DNA from: Methylobacterium sp. DB0501
GTDB lineage: Bacteria > Pseudomonadota > Alphaproteobacteria > Rhizobiales > Beijerinckiaceae
DNA length: 64,000 bases
NCBI RefSeq assembly: GCF_011043735.1
Contig: NZ_JAAKGV010000012.1
Location: 124,001-188,000, forward strand
Direction: 5' to 3'
Part shown: piece after piece, positions 1 to 8,745 of the stretch
Position numbering within the stretch: position 1 is the stretch's first letter
How the letters are laid out: every line of letters starts with the position of its first letter
Program-made: the position numbers and the translations under genes
The notes under the pieces: model-generated
What the model was told of the DNA's origin: nothing
Database searches by the model: none
What the model saw: only the letters and a program-made list of their open reading frames with translations

Positions 1-807
1 CAGCATCTCGGCGAGGCCGGGACCGGCGTCGAAATCGTCGTCGAGGCTCAGGCGGGTCGCGTCGACCACGCCGTCGATCTGGTCGACGGCGACGAGGGTC
101 GGGCCGCTGAGTCCCATGATCCAGGCCATGCCGCGCACCAGGTCGATCGGGGCGGGAGGCGGCGTCGTGAAGCCGAGGCCGGCGCGGGCGGCCGGATCGG
201 CCTCGTAGCCCTGGAGCCAGGCATGGGCGAGCCCGACGGCGGCGAGGTCCTGCGAGCGCAGCAGGCACAGCGCGCGAAAGACGTCCTGGTGCTTGAGCGC
301 CCGGCCCGTATCGACGTGCATCAGCGCCCGGACGAGGAGGTCGACGATCCGCCTCGTGTCGATGTTGGGCGTATTGAACGCCTGCTCGACCTGCTCCTCG
401 ACCCGGAAGCGGCGGGCGACCCCGGCCAGCACCGCGTCGGACTGGCGCCGCCCGTCCGGCATCGGATGCATCATGGCGGTGAGGTAGCTCAGCGCCGCGC
501 TGCGCCAGAAATCGGTGAGCCCGAGCACGTCGAGGAGCACGAACCAGCCGCCGGTCGCCCAGACCTCGCCCCGGATCTGGCCGACGAGATGGGTCTTGCC
601 GATGCCCGGCTCGCCGACCAGCACCCGGCCGCGGGGGCGGGCGCCCGCACCCTGGGCATGGAGCGCGTCGAGGATCTTGGGGATCAGGGCCTCGTTGGGG
701 GCGCCGGTCGGCTCGGCGTCGAGCCAGACGCTGTCGAGGGTCCGCACCCAGTCGAAGTTGACGCGGCGCAGGGCGTCGAGGGCGTCGTTCATGCCAGGAT
801 CGCTCAT
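1..807 (-). CDS. P-loop (AAA/STAND-like) ATPase, C-terminus cut by window edge
   Basis: I translated the open frame from the edge by hand. The start ATG (807-805) overlaps the TGA of the upstream winged-helix gene (ATGA), so the two are translationally coupled. A Walker A motif, GEPGIGKTH, lies near residue 65, and a Walker B-like strand, TLVAVDQID, near residue 240. No helicase, protease or transposase motif is visible in the 269 residues present. The protein resembles ATP-binding proteins that pair with nucleases in conflict operons (BREX-type BrxC/BrxD are comparable only in kind). The remainder of the gene, and any further operon members, lie left of the window. The ATPase fold is well supported; the function is not known. 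Confidence 0.8.
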   Translation of the reverse strand, partial: MSDPGMNDALDALRRVNFDWVRTLDSVWLDAEPTGAPNEALIPKILDALHAQGAGARPRGRVLVGEPGIGKTHLVGQIRGEVWATGGWFVLLDVLGLTDFWRSAALSYLTAMMHPMPDGRRQSDAVLAGVARRFRVEEQVEQAFNTPNIDTRRIVDLLVRALMHVDTGRALKHQDVFRALCLLRSQDLAAVGLAHAWLQGYEADPAARAGLGFTTPPPAPIDLVRGMAWIMGLSGPTLVAVDQIDGVVDATRLSLDDDFDAGPGLAEML

Positions 808-1454
808 GCCTGGATCCAGATCTCGTGGAAAGGTTCGCCGGCCGGGCTGAAGGCGGCCGCGCGCTCGGCGGCGTCGAGGGCCTTCGGATCGCTGATCCGG
901 GTGAGCCGCATCGTCTCGTCGCGGCGCAGGATCGCCGCCAGCCCGGCATCGACGGTGGCGCGGTCGAGGTCGGAGAGCGCGGCCCGCAGGGCGCTGAGGC
1001 GCACGGGCCTCGCTGTCTGCCCACCGGTGCAGGCGAGGTAGGCCGCCTCGATCCGGGCACGGAGCCGGCGCGGCGTCGGCCCGCGGGGCGCCCTCGAAGC
1101 GGACGATCGGGTCGTCTTCTCCGGCGGCGCCCGCTCGGGGGCGGGGCCGACGAACTCGGCGAGGGTCGCACCGGTGGCGTCGAGGTGGTGGTGGAGGCGC
1201 GTCAGCCAGTCCTGCAGCACCCGCTGGGGCGGGGGCAGGGGATCGCGCAGGTGGCCGCCGGCCCAGTGCCAGCCCTTGTCGGTCACGGTCAGGCGCGAGG
1301 AGCGGCCCTCCTTCTCGACCGCGAGCAGCCCGGCCCTCACCAGGGCGTCACGCGCGGGCTTCTTCGGCGCGATCTCGCTGTTGAGGGCGGTGCCATGCCG
1401 GCCGAGCAGGCGCCAGAGGATCAGCGCCTGAGCCGGCGTCGGCGTCTCGCTCAT
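804..1454 (-). CDS. Winged-helix (MarR/HTH-like) protein of the nuclease-ATPase operon
   Basis: The product has 216 residues. The first 65 or so look like a winged helix: an ALILWRLLGR helix, then SEIAPKKPARDALVRAGLL as helix-turn-helix, then a wing, GRSSRLTVTDKG. A basic, Ser/Pro-rich linker (about 105-130) leads to a C-terminal helical part. The start ATG overlaps the TGA of the nuclease gene upstream, and its own TGA overlaps the ATPase start, so it is the middle gene of a coupled trio. It may be a DNA-binding adaptor or an autorepressor. I recognise no named family. Confidence 0.75.
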   Translation of the reverse strand: MSETPTPAQALILWRLLGRHGTALNSEIAPKKPARDALVRAGLLAVEKEGRSSRLTVTDKGWHWAGGHLRDPLPPPQRVLQDWLTRLHHHLDATGATLAEFVGPAPERAPPEKTTRSSASRAPRGPTPRRLRARIEAAYLACTGGQTARPVRLSALRAALSDLDRATVDAGLAAILRRDETMRLTRISDPKALDAAERAAAFSPAGEPFHEIWIQA

Positions 1455-2584
1455 CGAATCGGGTCTCCGGCGGGAACGGGACGGCGCAGCCGGACGACCC
1501 GACGGATCTTCTCGACCGCGAGGGGCAGGTCGTCCGCGACCTGTTCGTTGGTGAGGCGCAGCACGAGGTAGCCGGCGACCAGCAACTCGTAGTCGCGGTG
1601 ACGGTCCTGGCCGAATTTCGGGTTGCCCTGGTGCTCCGGCCCGTCGATCTCGACGACGACGCGGTGCTCACGGCACAGGAGGTCGACCCGCGGTTGCCGG
1701 CCGTCGCCCTCCACCCGCACCACTTCGTTGCCGACGAACAGGCCGGCGAGCTCCGGGTCCCGCGCGAGCGCCGCCTCGATCCGTTGCTCGCTCGGGCTGG
1801 CCGGGTGCGCCCGCGAGCGCGACGGGATGAAGCGCGCGGCCGCAGGGCTCGGGGAGCGGCCGATCTCGCAGGCGCCGTAGAGGATGCGGTCGTAGGGCGG
1901 GGCATCGGGGGGCGGCGCCGGCAAAGCCAGGATGCAGGCGGCGCCGTGCCCGGCACACCATTCCAACGCCTCGATCACCGGGGCGGCCTGGGCCGGCGCC
2001 GCCGGATCGACCTCCGCCACCAGGATCACGCTGCCGGGATCCACCGCCTGCAGCAGCTGCCCGAATTCGAGCGCCGGCGCCGCCCGCCGGAACCGAGGCG
2101 GCTGCCCGGCCGCCGCGAACGCCGCCGCGGCCTTGAGCCAGGGGCCGGAGGTGCCGGGCGCGGTCCCGTCCCGACCCGGCCAGTCCGGCCAGCGGGCGAG
2201 GGCCAGCTCGGCGAGGTCGTCGAGCAGGCGGTCGATCACGCCCCGGGCGTGGCGCAGGTCCCCGGCGGCGACGAGCAGCACGCCCCGCCCGATCTCGCCC
2301 GCCGCCAGCACCGCGCCGACATCGTCGCGGGTGAGGCCGATCACCGCCAGCCGCTCCCCGGGCCCGAGCCCGGCGACGCGCTCCGCGAACGCGTTCGGCG
2401 TCAGGCGGAGCCGCCCGGTGGCTGTGCTTTCTCCGGACCTGCGCAAGACGAGACCGCATCCCCGGGATTGGCCGACGACGCGGTGTGCGTTCCACGGCTG
2501 CTGGCCGGGGATATCCAGCACAGGTTGCCGGCCTTGGCCAGGGGGTTGTGGGGCCGGCGGCGGTGGAAGGGGGCTTTTCGTCAT
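1451..2584 (-). CDS. DUF559-like PD-(D/E)XK nuclease, first gene of coupled trio
   Basis: The product has 377 residues. The last 110 or so match the DUF559/Vsr-type nuclease fold: a conserved Glu in RIEAAL, then RVDLLC (catalytic Asp), VVVEIDGPEH (the ExD/ExK-type motif) and a D..R.YELLVAGYLVLRLTN core. The first 250 residues have no recognised domain. They contain alternating strands and helices, including VILVAEVD and ACILALPA, which could be a degenerate NTPase-like fold without a P-loop. The N-terminus is proline-rich with no clear ribosome binding site at 2584, so the true start may be internal. Its stop overlaps the next gene (ATGA). The nuclease fold is fairly sure; target and partner are unknown. 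Confidence 0.8.
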   Translation of the reverse strand: MTKSPLPPPPAPQPPGQGRQPVLDIPGQQPWNAHRVVGQSRGCGLVLRRSGESTATGRLRLTPNAFAERVAGLGPGERLAVIGLTRDDVGAVLAAGEIGRGVLLVAAGDLRHARGVIDRLLDDLAELALARWPDWPGRDGTAPGTSGPWLKAAAAFAAAGQPPRFRRAAPALEFGQLLQAVDPGSVILVAEVDPAAPAQAAPVIEALEWCAGHGAACILALPAPPPDAPPYDRILYGACEIGRSPSPAAARFIPSRSRAHPASPSEQRIEAALARDPELAGLFVGNEVVRVEGDGRQPRVDLLCREHRVVVEIDGPEHQGNPKFGQDRHRDYELLVAGYLVLRLTNEQVADDLPLAVEKIRRVVRLRRPVPAGDPIR

Positions 2585-2738
2585 GCGGGGCGGAAGAGGG
2601 GACGCCGCTTCCGGAGGGGGCGCACGCGTTACGGAGGGCGCCGCTGGATCAGCGCCGCGCTCCCCGCTCCCGGCCCGCTTCGCAGGCCACCCTCCGCCGC
2701 GGAAGGGGGAGTGTTTGCGGTCGGGGCGCGCCTCTCGC

Positions 2739-4364
2739 TTACGTCACGACCGACGGCTCGGTCCGGCCGGTCCGCTGCGCGATGCCGGCGATCGCCTCGG
2801 CCGCGGCCACGACCGGGGCCAGCATCTCGGCGGTGGGCGCGTCGAGGCGGTCCTTCGAGAAGCGCTCGAGATAGACCCGCAGCGTCGCCCCGACGGTGCC
2901 GGTGCCCGAGAGGCGAAACACCACGCGCGCATCCTCGCGGAACAGGATCCGCACGCCCTGGCGCGCCGTCACCGAGCCGTCGACCGGGTCGGTATAGGCG
3001 AAGTCGTCCGCGGCCTCGACCGTGAGGTCCCCGATCCGCTGCCCCGGCAGGCCGGCGAGCTTTTCGCGCAGAGCCGTCATCAGGCCCTCGGCGGCGGCGC
3101 TCTCGACCTCCTCGTAGTCGTGGCGGGCGTAGTAGTCGCGGCCGAACAAACCCCAGTGGTCGCGCACCACCCGGTCGGCGGGCTTGCCCGTCGCGGCGAG
3201 CAGGTTGAGCCAGAGCAGCACCGCCCAGAGCCCGTCCTTCTCGCGGACGTGATTCGAGCCGGTGCCGGCGCTCTCCTCGCCGCAGAGGGTGATCCGCCCG
3301 GCATCGAGCAGGTTGCCGAAGAACTTCCAGCCGGTCGGGGTCTCGAAGGCCGGGATCCCGAGAGCGGCGGCGACCCGGTCGGCGGCGCGGCTCGTCGGCA
3401 TCGAGCGGGCGACGCCCGACAGTCCATCCTTGTACCCGGGCGCCAGATGGGCGTGGGCGGCGAGGATCGCCAGGCTGTCGCTCGGGGTGACGAAGAGGTG
3501 GGGCGCCACGATCATGTTGCGGTCGCCGTCGCCGTCGGAGGCCGCGCCGAAATCGGGGGCGTCCGGGCCGGTCATCTCCGCCATCAGGTCGTGGGCGTGG
3601 ACCGGGTTCGGGTCCGGGTGGTGGCCTCCGAAATCGGGCAGCGGCTCAGCATTGACCACCGTGCCGGCCGGCGCGCCGAGGCGCCGCTCCAGGATCTCCA
3701 CGGCGTAGGGGCCGGTCACGGCGCTCATCGCGTCGAAGCGCATCCGGAAGCCGGAGCGGAACAGGGCCGCGACGGCCGGGAAGTCGATCAGCGTCTCCAT
3801 CAGCGCGGCGTAATCCGCCACCGGATCGATCACCGTGACGATGGCCTCGCCGAGGCGTACGTCGCCGAGCGTGTCGAGGTCGATGTCGGCGGCCTCGACG
3901 ATGCGGTACTCGGTGATCGCCTTGGTGCGGGCAAAGATCGCCTCGGTCACCGGCTCGGGCGCCGGGCCGCCGTTGCGGCCGTTGAACTTGATGCCGAAAT
4001 CGCCCTCGGGCCCGCCCGGGTTGTGGCTGGCGGAGAGCACCACGCCGCCGATCGCGCCGTATTTCCGGATCACGCAGGAGGCTGCCGGGGTCGAGAGCAG
4101 GCCGCCGCGGCCGACCAGGATGCGCGAGAAGCCGTTGGCTGCCGCGATCCTGAGCGTCGTCTGCACCACCTCGCGGTTGAGGAAGCGCCCGTCGCCGCCG
4201 ACCACCAGGGTGGAGCCGGCCCGGTCGGGCAGGCAGTCGACGATTGCCTGCACGAAGTTCTCGACGTAACGGGGCTGGCGGAAGACCGGCACCTTCTTGC
4301 GCAGGCCCGAGGTACCGGGCTTCTGGTCGGGGAAGGGCTGCGTGGCGACGGCCTTGACGGTCAT
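2739..4364 (-). CDS. pgm: Phosphoglucomutase (alpha-D-glucose-specific)
   Basis: The enzyme interconverts glucose-1-phosphate and glucose-6-phosphate in the cytosol, feeding glycogen, trehalose and sugar-nucleotide synthesis. The product has 541 residues, the usual length. The N-terminal PGTSGLRKK signature is present, along with the phosphoserine loop SASHNPGG near residue 110 and the metal-binding loop DGDGDRN near 278. The sugar-binding GEESAG loop and the C-terminal phosphate-binding RLSGTGT are also intact. It stands alone between the nuclease trio and the c-di-GMP enzyme. It is functionally linked to the glucan/trehalose cluster 38 kb away, where no pgm is found. Confidence 0.97.
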   Translation of the reverse strand: MTVKAVATQPFPDQKPGTSGLRKKVPVFRQPRYVENFVQAIVDCLPDRAGSTLVVGGDGRFLNREVVQTTLRIAAANGFSRILVGRGGLLSTPAASCVIRKYGAIGGVVLSASHNPGGPEGDFGIKFNGRNGGPAPEPVTEAIFARTKAITEYRIVEAADIDLDTLGDVRLGEAIVTVIDPVADYAALMETLIDFPAVAALFRSGFRMRFDAMSAVTGPYAVEILERRLGAPAGTVVNAEPLPDFGGHHPDPNPVHAHDLMAEMTGPDAPDFGAASDGDGDRNMIVAPHLFVTPSDSLAILAAHAHLAPGYKDGLSGVARSMPTSRAADRVAAALGIPAFETPTGWKFFGNLLDAGRITLCGEESAGTGSNHVREKDGLWAVLLWLNLLAATGKPADRVVRDHWGLFGRDYYARHDYEEVESAAAEGLMTALREKLAGLPGQRIGDLTVEAADDFAYTDPVDGSVTARQGVRILFREDARVVFRLSGTGTVGATLRVYLERFSKDRLDAPTAEMLAPVVAAAEAIAGIAQRTGRTEPSVVT

Positions 4365-4460
4365 GGGGTCTCGTCCCGGTAGGGCTTTCCGGGGCCGGAC
4401 GGCCCCTCCAGCCCGGCTTATGCCGCCTCGCGCCGCCGCCTGCCAGTCCGCAGGCGCGCT

Positions 4461-6830
4461 TTACGCTGCATCCTCCGCCGCCGGGGCCGTACCGGCCGTG
4501 AGGTGGTGGAAGGTGCCGATCGGCGCCGGCCGGCCGAGGAGGTAGCCTTGCGCCTCGTGGCAGTTCTCGGCCCCCAGGAAGGCGAGCTCCGCCGAGGTCT
4601 CGACGCCCTCCGCCAGGACCGGCAGGCCGAGGCCCCGCCCCAGACCCAGCACCGTGCGCACGATGGTGGCGGCCTGCTCGCTCGAATCGACCGAGCGGGT
4701 GAAGGAGGCGTCGATCTTGATCTTGTCGAACGGGAAGGCGCGCAGGTTCGACAGCGACGAGTAGCCGGTGCCGAAATCGTCCATCGCGATCCGCACCCCC
4801 AGCGCCTTGATCCGCCGCAGGGTGGCGAGCGCCCGCGGCAGGTCGCGGATCAGCGCCGTCTCGGTGATCTCGAGTTCGAGCCGGGCCGGCGAGAGGCCGG
4901 TGGTGAACAGGACCTCGTGGACCAGCTCCGAGAAGCCGGGGGCATGGACCTGCACCGCCGAGACGTTGACGGCGATGCGCAGGGGCTTTTCCCAGGTGGC
5001 CGCCTCGCGGCAGGTCTCGCGCAGGACCCACTCGCCGATGGCGAGGATGCTCCCGGTCTCCTCGGCGATCGGGATGAACAGGTTCGGCGGCACGGTGCCG
5101 CGCTCCGGGTGCTGCCAGCGCAGCAGCGCCTCGAAGCCGACCGCCTCGCCGCTGTCGATGCGGGTCTGGGGCTGGTAGAACACCCGCAGCTCGCCGCGCT
5201 CGACGGCGTGGCGCAGATCGTGCTCGATCTGGCGCCGCTCGCGCACCTGCAGCCCCATCCGCGCCTCGTAGAAGCGCAGGCGGCCGCGGCCCTCCTGCTT
5301 GGCGCGATAGAGGGCGGTGTCGGCCTGGACCATCAGGGTCTCGGGATCGTCGCCGTCATGCGGGAAGAGCGCGATGCCGAGGCTCGCGGCCGCGATCGCC
5401 CCGGCCGGTCCGGCCTCGGCCCGGCGCAGAGCCGCCAGGATCGTCTCGCCCAGGGTCTCGGCCGCGGCGGCGTCGAGGTTCGGCGCCAGGACGGCGAACT
5501 CGTCGCCGCCGAGCCGCGCCAGCATCTGGCCGGGGCCGAGCGCGCCGGTGATCGCCGCGCAGACCGTCCGCAGCAGGGCGTCGCCGGCGGCGTGGCCGAA
5601 CAGGTCGTTGACCTCCTTGAAGCGGTCGAGGTCGGCGCACAGGACGGCGAGCGTCCGGCCGGCGGCGCGGGCGAGCGCGATCTCCTGCGCCAGCCGGTCG
5701 TTGAAGCTGGTGCGGTTCGGCGCGCCGGTGAGGGCGTCGTGATGGGCGAGGTAGGCGATGCGCGCCTCGGCGCGCTTGCGCGCCCGGAGGTCGCGGACCG
5801 CGAGCGCGGCGTGGGGTCGGCCGGCGAAGTCGATGACGCGGCGGATCACCTCGACCGGGATCGGGCTGCCGTCGGCCCGGCGCAGCTGGGCCTCCGGCGC
5901 CTCGGCCTCGGCGGGGCCCGGGGCGGCCGCATCGTCCAGGAAGTCCGACAGGGACGCGCCGGTCAGCGCCTCGGCCGGGCGGCCGACGAGGTCGGCGAAG
6001 CTGTCGTTGACGGTGACGATGCGGTCGTCGTCGCAGACGACCAGCCCCTCGACGGCGGCGTTGGCGAGGCCGCGCATCCGCTCGCCTTCGAGGACCGACC
6101 GGCGCTCGTCGCGCAGGTGCAGCCACAGGCCGGCGAAGGCCAGGACCAGGATCGTGACGCTGGCGAGCGCCACCGCCACCGCCAGGATCTCCGCCGGCAC
6201 CGCGGTGCCGGACGGGGCGACCGATGGGTCCGGCACGATCACGGCGGCGGTCATCGCGGTGAAGTGCAGGCCGCAGATGCCGGCGACCATCAGGAGCGCC
6301 CCGGTGAGTTTCATCCGGACCGAGCCGTCGCGCAGGGTGGCGGCGAGCGCCAGGCTCCCGAGCCCGGCCCCGGCGGCGAGCGCCGCCGTCACCAGGCCGG
6401 CATCCCAGATGACCCGCCCGGCGACCTCGAAGGCCGCCATGCCGGTGAAGTGCATGGCGCCGACGCCGAGACCGATCTGCGCCCCCCCGAGCCAGGCGGC
6501 GCCGGGCAGGCCCGGCCGCAGGGCGATCCAGAAGCCTGCCGCCGTCATGACGACGCCGATCACCAGGGACAGGCCGGTCAGGCCGAGATCGTAGGCGGTG
6601 GGAATGCCGGCCGAGAAGGCCAGCATGGCGATGAAATGCGTCGCCCAGATCCCGGTCCCGCCGGCCATGGCGGCGATGAGGAGCCAGAGCCGGCGCAGCC
6701 GGCCGTCGCTCACGCGGGCGTGATCGAGGAGCGTTAGGCTGGTCGCTGCGGCCAGGTTGCATACAACTGCCGCGAGTAAAACCAACTTGAGATCGTGATT
6801 TCCGACAATGCAATTGTAGAGGGCAGTCAC
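4461..6830 (-). CDS. MHYT-PAS-GGDEF-EAL cyclic-di-GMP synthase/phosphodiesterase
   Basis: The product has 789 residues. The first 240 form about seven membrane helices with repeated MHYT-type motifs (THFIAM, MHFTGM, LHFTAM), thought to bind copper and sense O2, CO or NO. A PAS domain follows at about 250-360, then GGDEF (intact GGDEF near 440), then EAL from about 530. In the EAL domain, FEALLRW, NVSAVQ, EITETAL, DDFGTGYSSL, KIDASF and AEGVET are all present. Both catalytic domains therefore look competent. The RxxD inhibitory site is absent before GGDEF. It probably sets c-di-GMP levels from the inner membrane in response to a gas or redox cue. Its promoter lies in the 235-bp divergent gap shared with the ankyrin gene. 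Confidence 0.95.
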   Translation of the reverse strand: MTALYNCIVGNHDLKLVLLAAVVCNLAAATSLTLLDHARVSDGRLRRLWLLIAAMAGGTGIWATHFIAMLAFSAGIPTAYDLGLTGLSLVIGVVMTAAGFWIALRPGLPGAAWLGGAQIGLGVGAMHFTGMAAFEVAGRVIWDAGLVTAALAAGAGLGSLALAATLRDGSVRMKLTGALLMVAGICGLHFTAMTAAVIVPDPSVAPSGTAVPAEILAVAVALASVTILVLAFAGLWLHLRDERRSVLEGERMRGLANAAVEGLVVCDDDRIVTVNDSFADLVGRPAEALTGASLSDFLDDAAAPGPAEAEAPEAQLRRADGSPIPVEVIRRVIDFAGRPHAALAVRDLRARKRAEARIAYLAHHDALTGAPNRTSFNDRLAQEIALARAAGRTLAVLCADLDRFKEVNDLFGHAAGDALLRTVCAAITGALGPGQMLARLGGDEFAVLAPNLDAAAAETLGETILAALRRAEAGPAGAIAAASLGIALFPHDGDDPETLMVQADTALYRAKQEGRGRLRFYEARMGLQVRERRQIEHDLRHAVERGELRVFYQPQTRIDSGEAVGFEALLRWQHPERGTVPPNLFIPIAEETGSILAIGEWVLRETCREAATWEKPLRIAVNVSAVQVHAPGFSELVHEVLFTTGLSPARLELEITETALIRDLPRALATLRRIKALGVRIAMDDFGTGYSSLSNLRAFPFDKIKIDASFTRSVDSSEQAATIVRTVLGLGRGLGLPVLAEGVETSAELAFLGAENCHEAQGYLLGRPAPIGTFHHLTAGTAPAAEDAA

Positions 6831-7065
6831 AATTTGCCTCTGGCGCTCGGGCTCTCCGTGCCTCTGTAAGTGCCGGAACAGAGGCTAACATCCATGCGAC
6901 AGCTTCGCCGTTCCAGGTCTTTCCAGCGAGCGTAGTGAACGTGGGTTTAATTCCTATTCGCAAGATGTCCTGACGTCATGCTGCGGCAGCTCCCTGCGCC
7001 CCGCCCCTTGGCAGCCGGCCGTCCCGTCCGATATCCGGCGGACGGACGAAACGGATGCGAGCGCG

Positions 7066-7602
7066 ATGCAGAACGACGAGCCGGGCGCGACAGCGCAGCC
7101 GACGCTGGACGAGGACACGATCGCCTTCGCCGGCCGGGTGTTCCAGTATGCCCGCCTCGGCCACCACGTGGAGCTGGCCGAGCTGCTCGGGATGGGCCTG
7201 CCGCCCAACCTGCGCAACGACAAGGGCGACACGCTCCTGATGCTGGCGGCCTATCACGGCCACGCCGAGACGGTCGGCGTGCTGATGGCGCACGAGGCCG
7301 ACCCGGAGATCGGCAACGACCGCGGCCAGACCCCGCTCGCCGCGGCGGCCTTCAAGGGCACGATGCCGGTGGTGCTCGCCCTCCTCGACGGCGGGGCCGC
7401 GATCGACGGCGCCGGGCCGGACGGGCGCACTGCCCTGATGACCGCGGCGATGTTCAACCGGGTCGAGATGGTGGAGACGCTGCTCGCCCGCGGCGCGGAT
7501 CCGGGCCTCCGCGACGCCGGCGGCCACACCGCCGAGACCGCCGCCCGGGCGATGAACGCGCCGGATACGCCGGAGGTGCTGGCGCGGGCGACCAAGGGGT
7601 GA
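7066..7602 (+). CDS. Ankyrin-repeat protein
   Basis: The product has 178 residues and is built almost wholly of ankyrin repeats from about residue 30. Repeat hallmarks include GDTLLMLAAYHGHAETV, GQTPLAAAAFKGTMPVV and GRTALMTAAMFNRVEMVETLL. There is no signal peptide or membrane segment, so it is probably a cytosolic protein-binding module. It is transcribed divergently from the c-di-GMP gene. The partner is unknown. Confidence 0.9.
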   Translation: MQNDEPGATAQPTLDEDTIAFAGRVFQYARLGHHVELAELLGMGLPPNLRNDKGDTLLMLAAYHGHAETVGVLMAHEADPEIGNDRGQTPLAAAAFKGTMPVVLALLDGGAAIDGAGPDGRTALMTAAMFNRVEMVETLLARGADPGLRDAGGHTAETAARAMNAPDTPEVLARATKG

Positions 7603-7689
7603 GGCCCTGTCCGATGTCTCGACCTGTCGATCCGGCGCATGGGCCGACGCCTCTCGATCGACGTCGGCGTGCAAGCAGGCTTCCGCCCG

Positions 7690-8745
7690 CTAAACTCCCG
7701 GCGGCACCGGCTTCGCCACCAGCCCGCGGCGCGCCTCGATCGTCTGCCAGGCCATCAGCCCCGGCAGGCCCAGCACCACGTCCGGCACCCGCTTGACCAG
7801 CGACAAGGCGAGCGCGGTGTGCGGATCGATGCCGAACAGGCCGCCGAGGAGCACGAAGCCGCCCTCCTGCACGCCGAGCCCGCTCGGGACCGGGAAGGCG
7901 GCGGACTTGATCGCCTGGCTCAAGGATTCGAGCACCACCGCCTCGGAGAGGGTCACCCCCTCGATGCCGATGCAGCGCAGCGCGATCCAGATCTCGAGCG
8001 CGCCGAGGAACCAGGCGACGAGGTGGAGTAGGACGCCCTGGCTCAAGGGCAGCCACCGCCGGCGGTCCCAGACCGCGTCGAGGGCCGCCTGCACGCCGCC
8101 GCCGGCCGGGGCCGCACCCTCGGCCGCGAAGCGCCGGGCGAGCGCGGTCACCCGCCGCTCGACGAAGGCGGCGCCGCCGTAGCGCTGCACCGCGAAGAAG
8201 GCGGCCAGCACGAGGCCGGTCAGAACCAGCCCCTTGGTGCACCAGGCCGCCAGCGTCGCCGCCTCCTCGCCCTCGATCTGCGACAGCAGTACCACGCCGG
8301 TCAGCGCGAACAGGGCCTGGGTGACGACCTGGAAGAACATGTCGACCAGGATGCCGGCGGCGCTCGCCGCGCCGGTGACGCCCCAGAAGGTGAGGAGGCG
8401 CGCGCCCAGCACCTCGCCGCCGACCGAGGCGACCGGCAGAAGCACGTTGACGCCCTCGCGGACGAAGCGCAGCACCACGAACGGCCCGGTGCCGACGGTC
8501 ACGAGCCCGGCGAGGACGCGGTCCCAGGCAAGGCCGCACAGGGCGATGATCGCGATCCGGACCAGCACCACGGCGACGATGCCGGGGATCCCGACCCGCC
8601 CGAAAGCATCCGCCACCGCGCCGACGTCGTTGGCGGCGACGAGCCACAATGCCAGCCCTACGCCGAACGCCGCCCCGAGGAGCGGCACCCGCCGCAGCAG
8701 GCGCCGGCCGAGGCTCGGCCGCGCCGCGAGGGTCGGCGCCGTCAC
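7690..8745 (-). CDS. HpnL-like / LPG-synthase-type membrane flippase
   Basis: The product has 351 residues with about seven or eight membrane helices, of the lysylphosphatidylglycerol-synthase transmembrane (AglD/MprF N-domain) superfamily. The GLGVQEGGFVLLGGLFGI signature is like HpnL, a membrane protein associated with hopanoid biosynthesis. The GTG start at 8745 overlaps the TGA of the ferredoxin gene (GTGA); the in-frame extension to 9000 would run through that gene and is rejected. No lysyltransferase domain is attached, so a lipid flippase or transport role is more likely than lipid aminoacylation. HpnL identity is an inference from the motif; no other hpn gene is in the window. Confidence 0.85.
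   Translation of the reverse strand: MTAPTLAARPSLGRRLLRRVPLLGAAFGVGLALWLVAANDVGAVADAFGRVGIPGIVAVVLVRIAIIALCGLAWDRVLAGLVTVGTGPFVVLRFVREGVNVLLPVASVGGEVLGARLLTFWGVTGAASAAGILVDMFFQVVTQALFALTGVVLLSQIEGEEAATLAAWCTKGLVLTGLVLAAFFAVQRYGGAAFVERRVTALARRFAAEGAAPAGGGVQAALDAVWDRRRWLPLSQGVLLHLVAWFLGALEIWIALRCIGIEGVTLSEAVVLESLSQAIKSAAFPVPSGLGVQEGGFVLLGGLFGIDPHTALALSLVKRVPDVVLGLPGLMAWQTIEARRGLVAKPVPPGV

Noticed and set aside
1932..4382. 816-residue plus-strand frame
   Set aside because: Runs antisense to the nuclease gene and pgm, both with clear motifs on the minus strand.
4461..6830. Possibility that the GGDEF or EAL domain is degenerate
   Set aside because: GGDEF, EAL and the metal-binding DDFGTG motifs are all intact, so loss of activity is not supported.
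7643..7668. Weak inverted repeat GCCGACG / CGTCGGC between ankyrin and flippase genes
   Set aside because: Seven-bp stem with a 12-base loop and no U-tract; expected by chance at this GC content.
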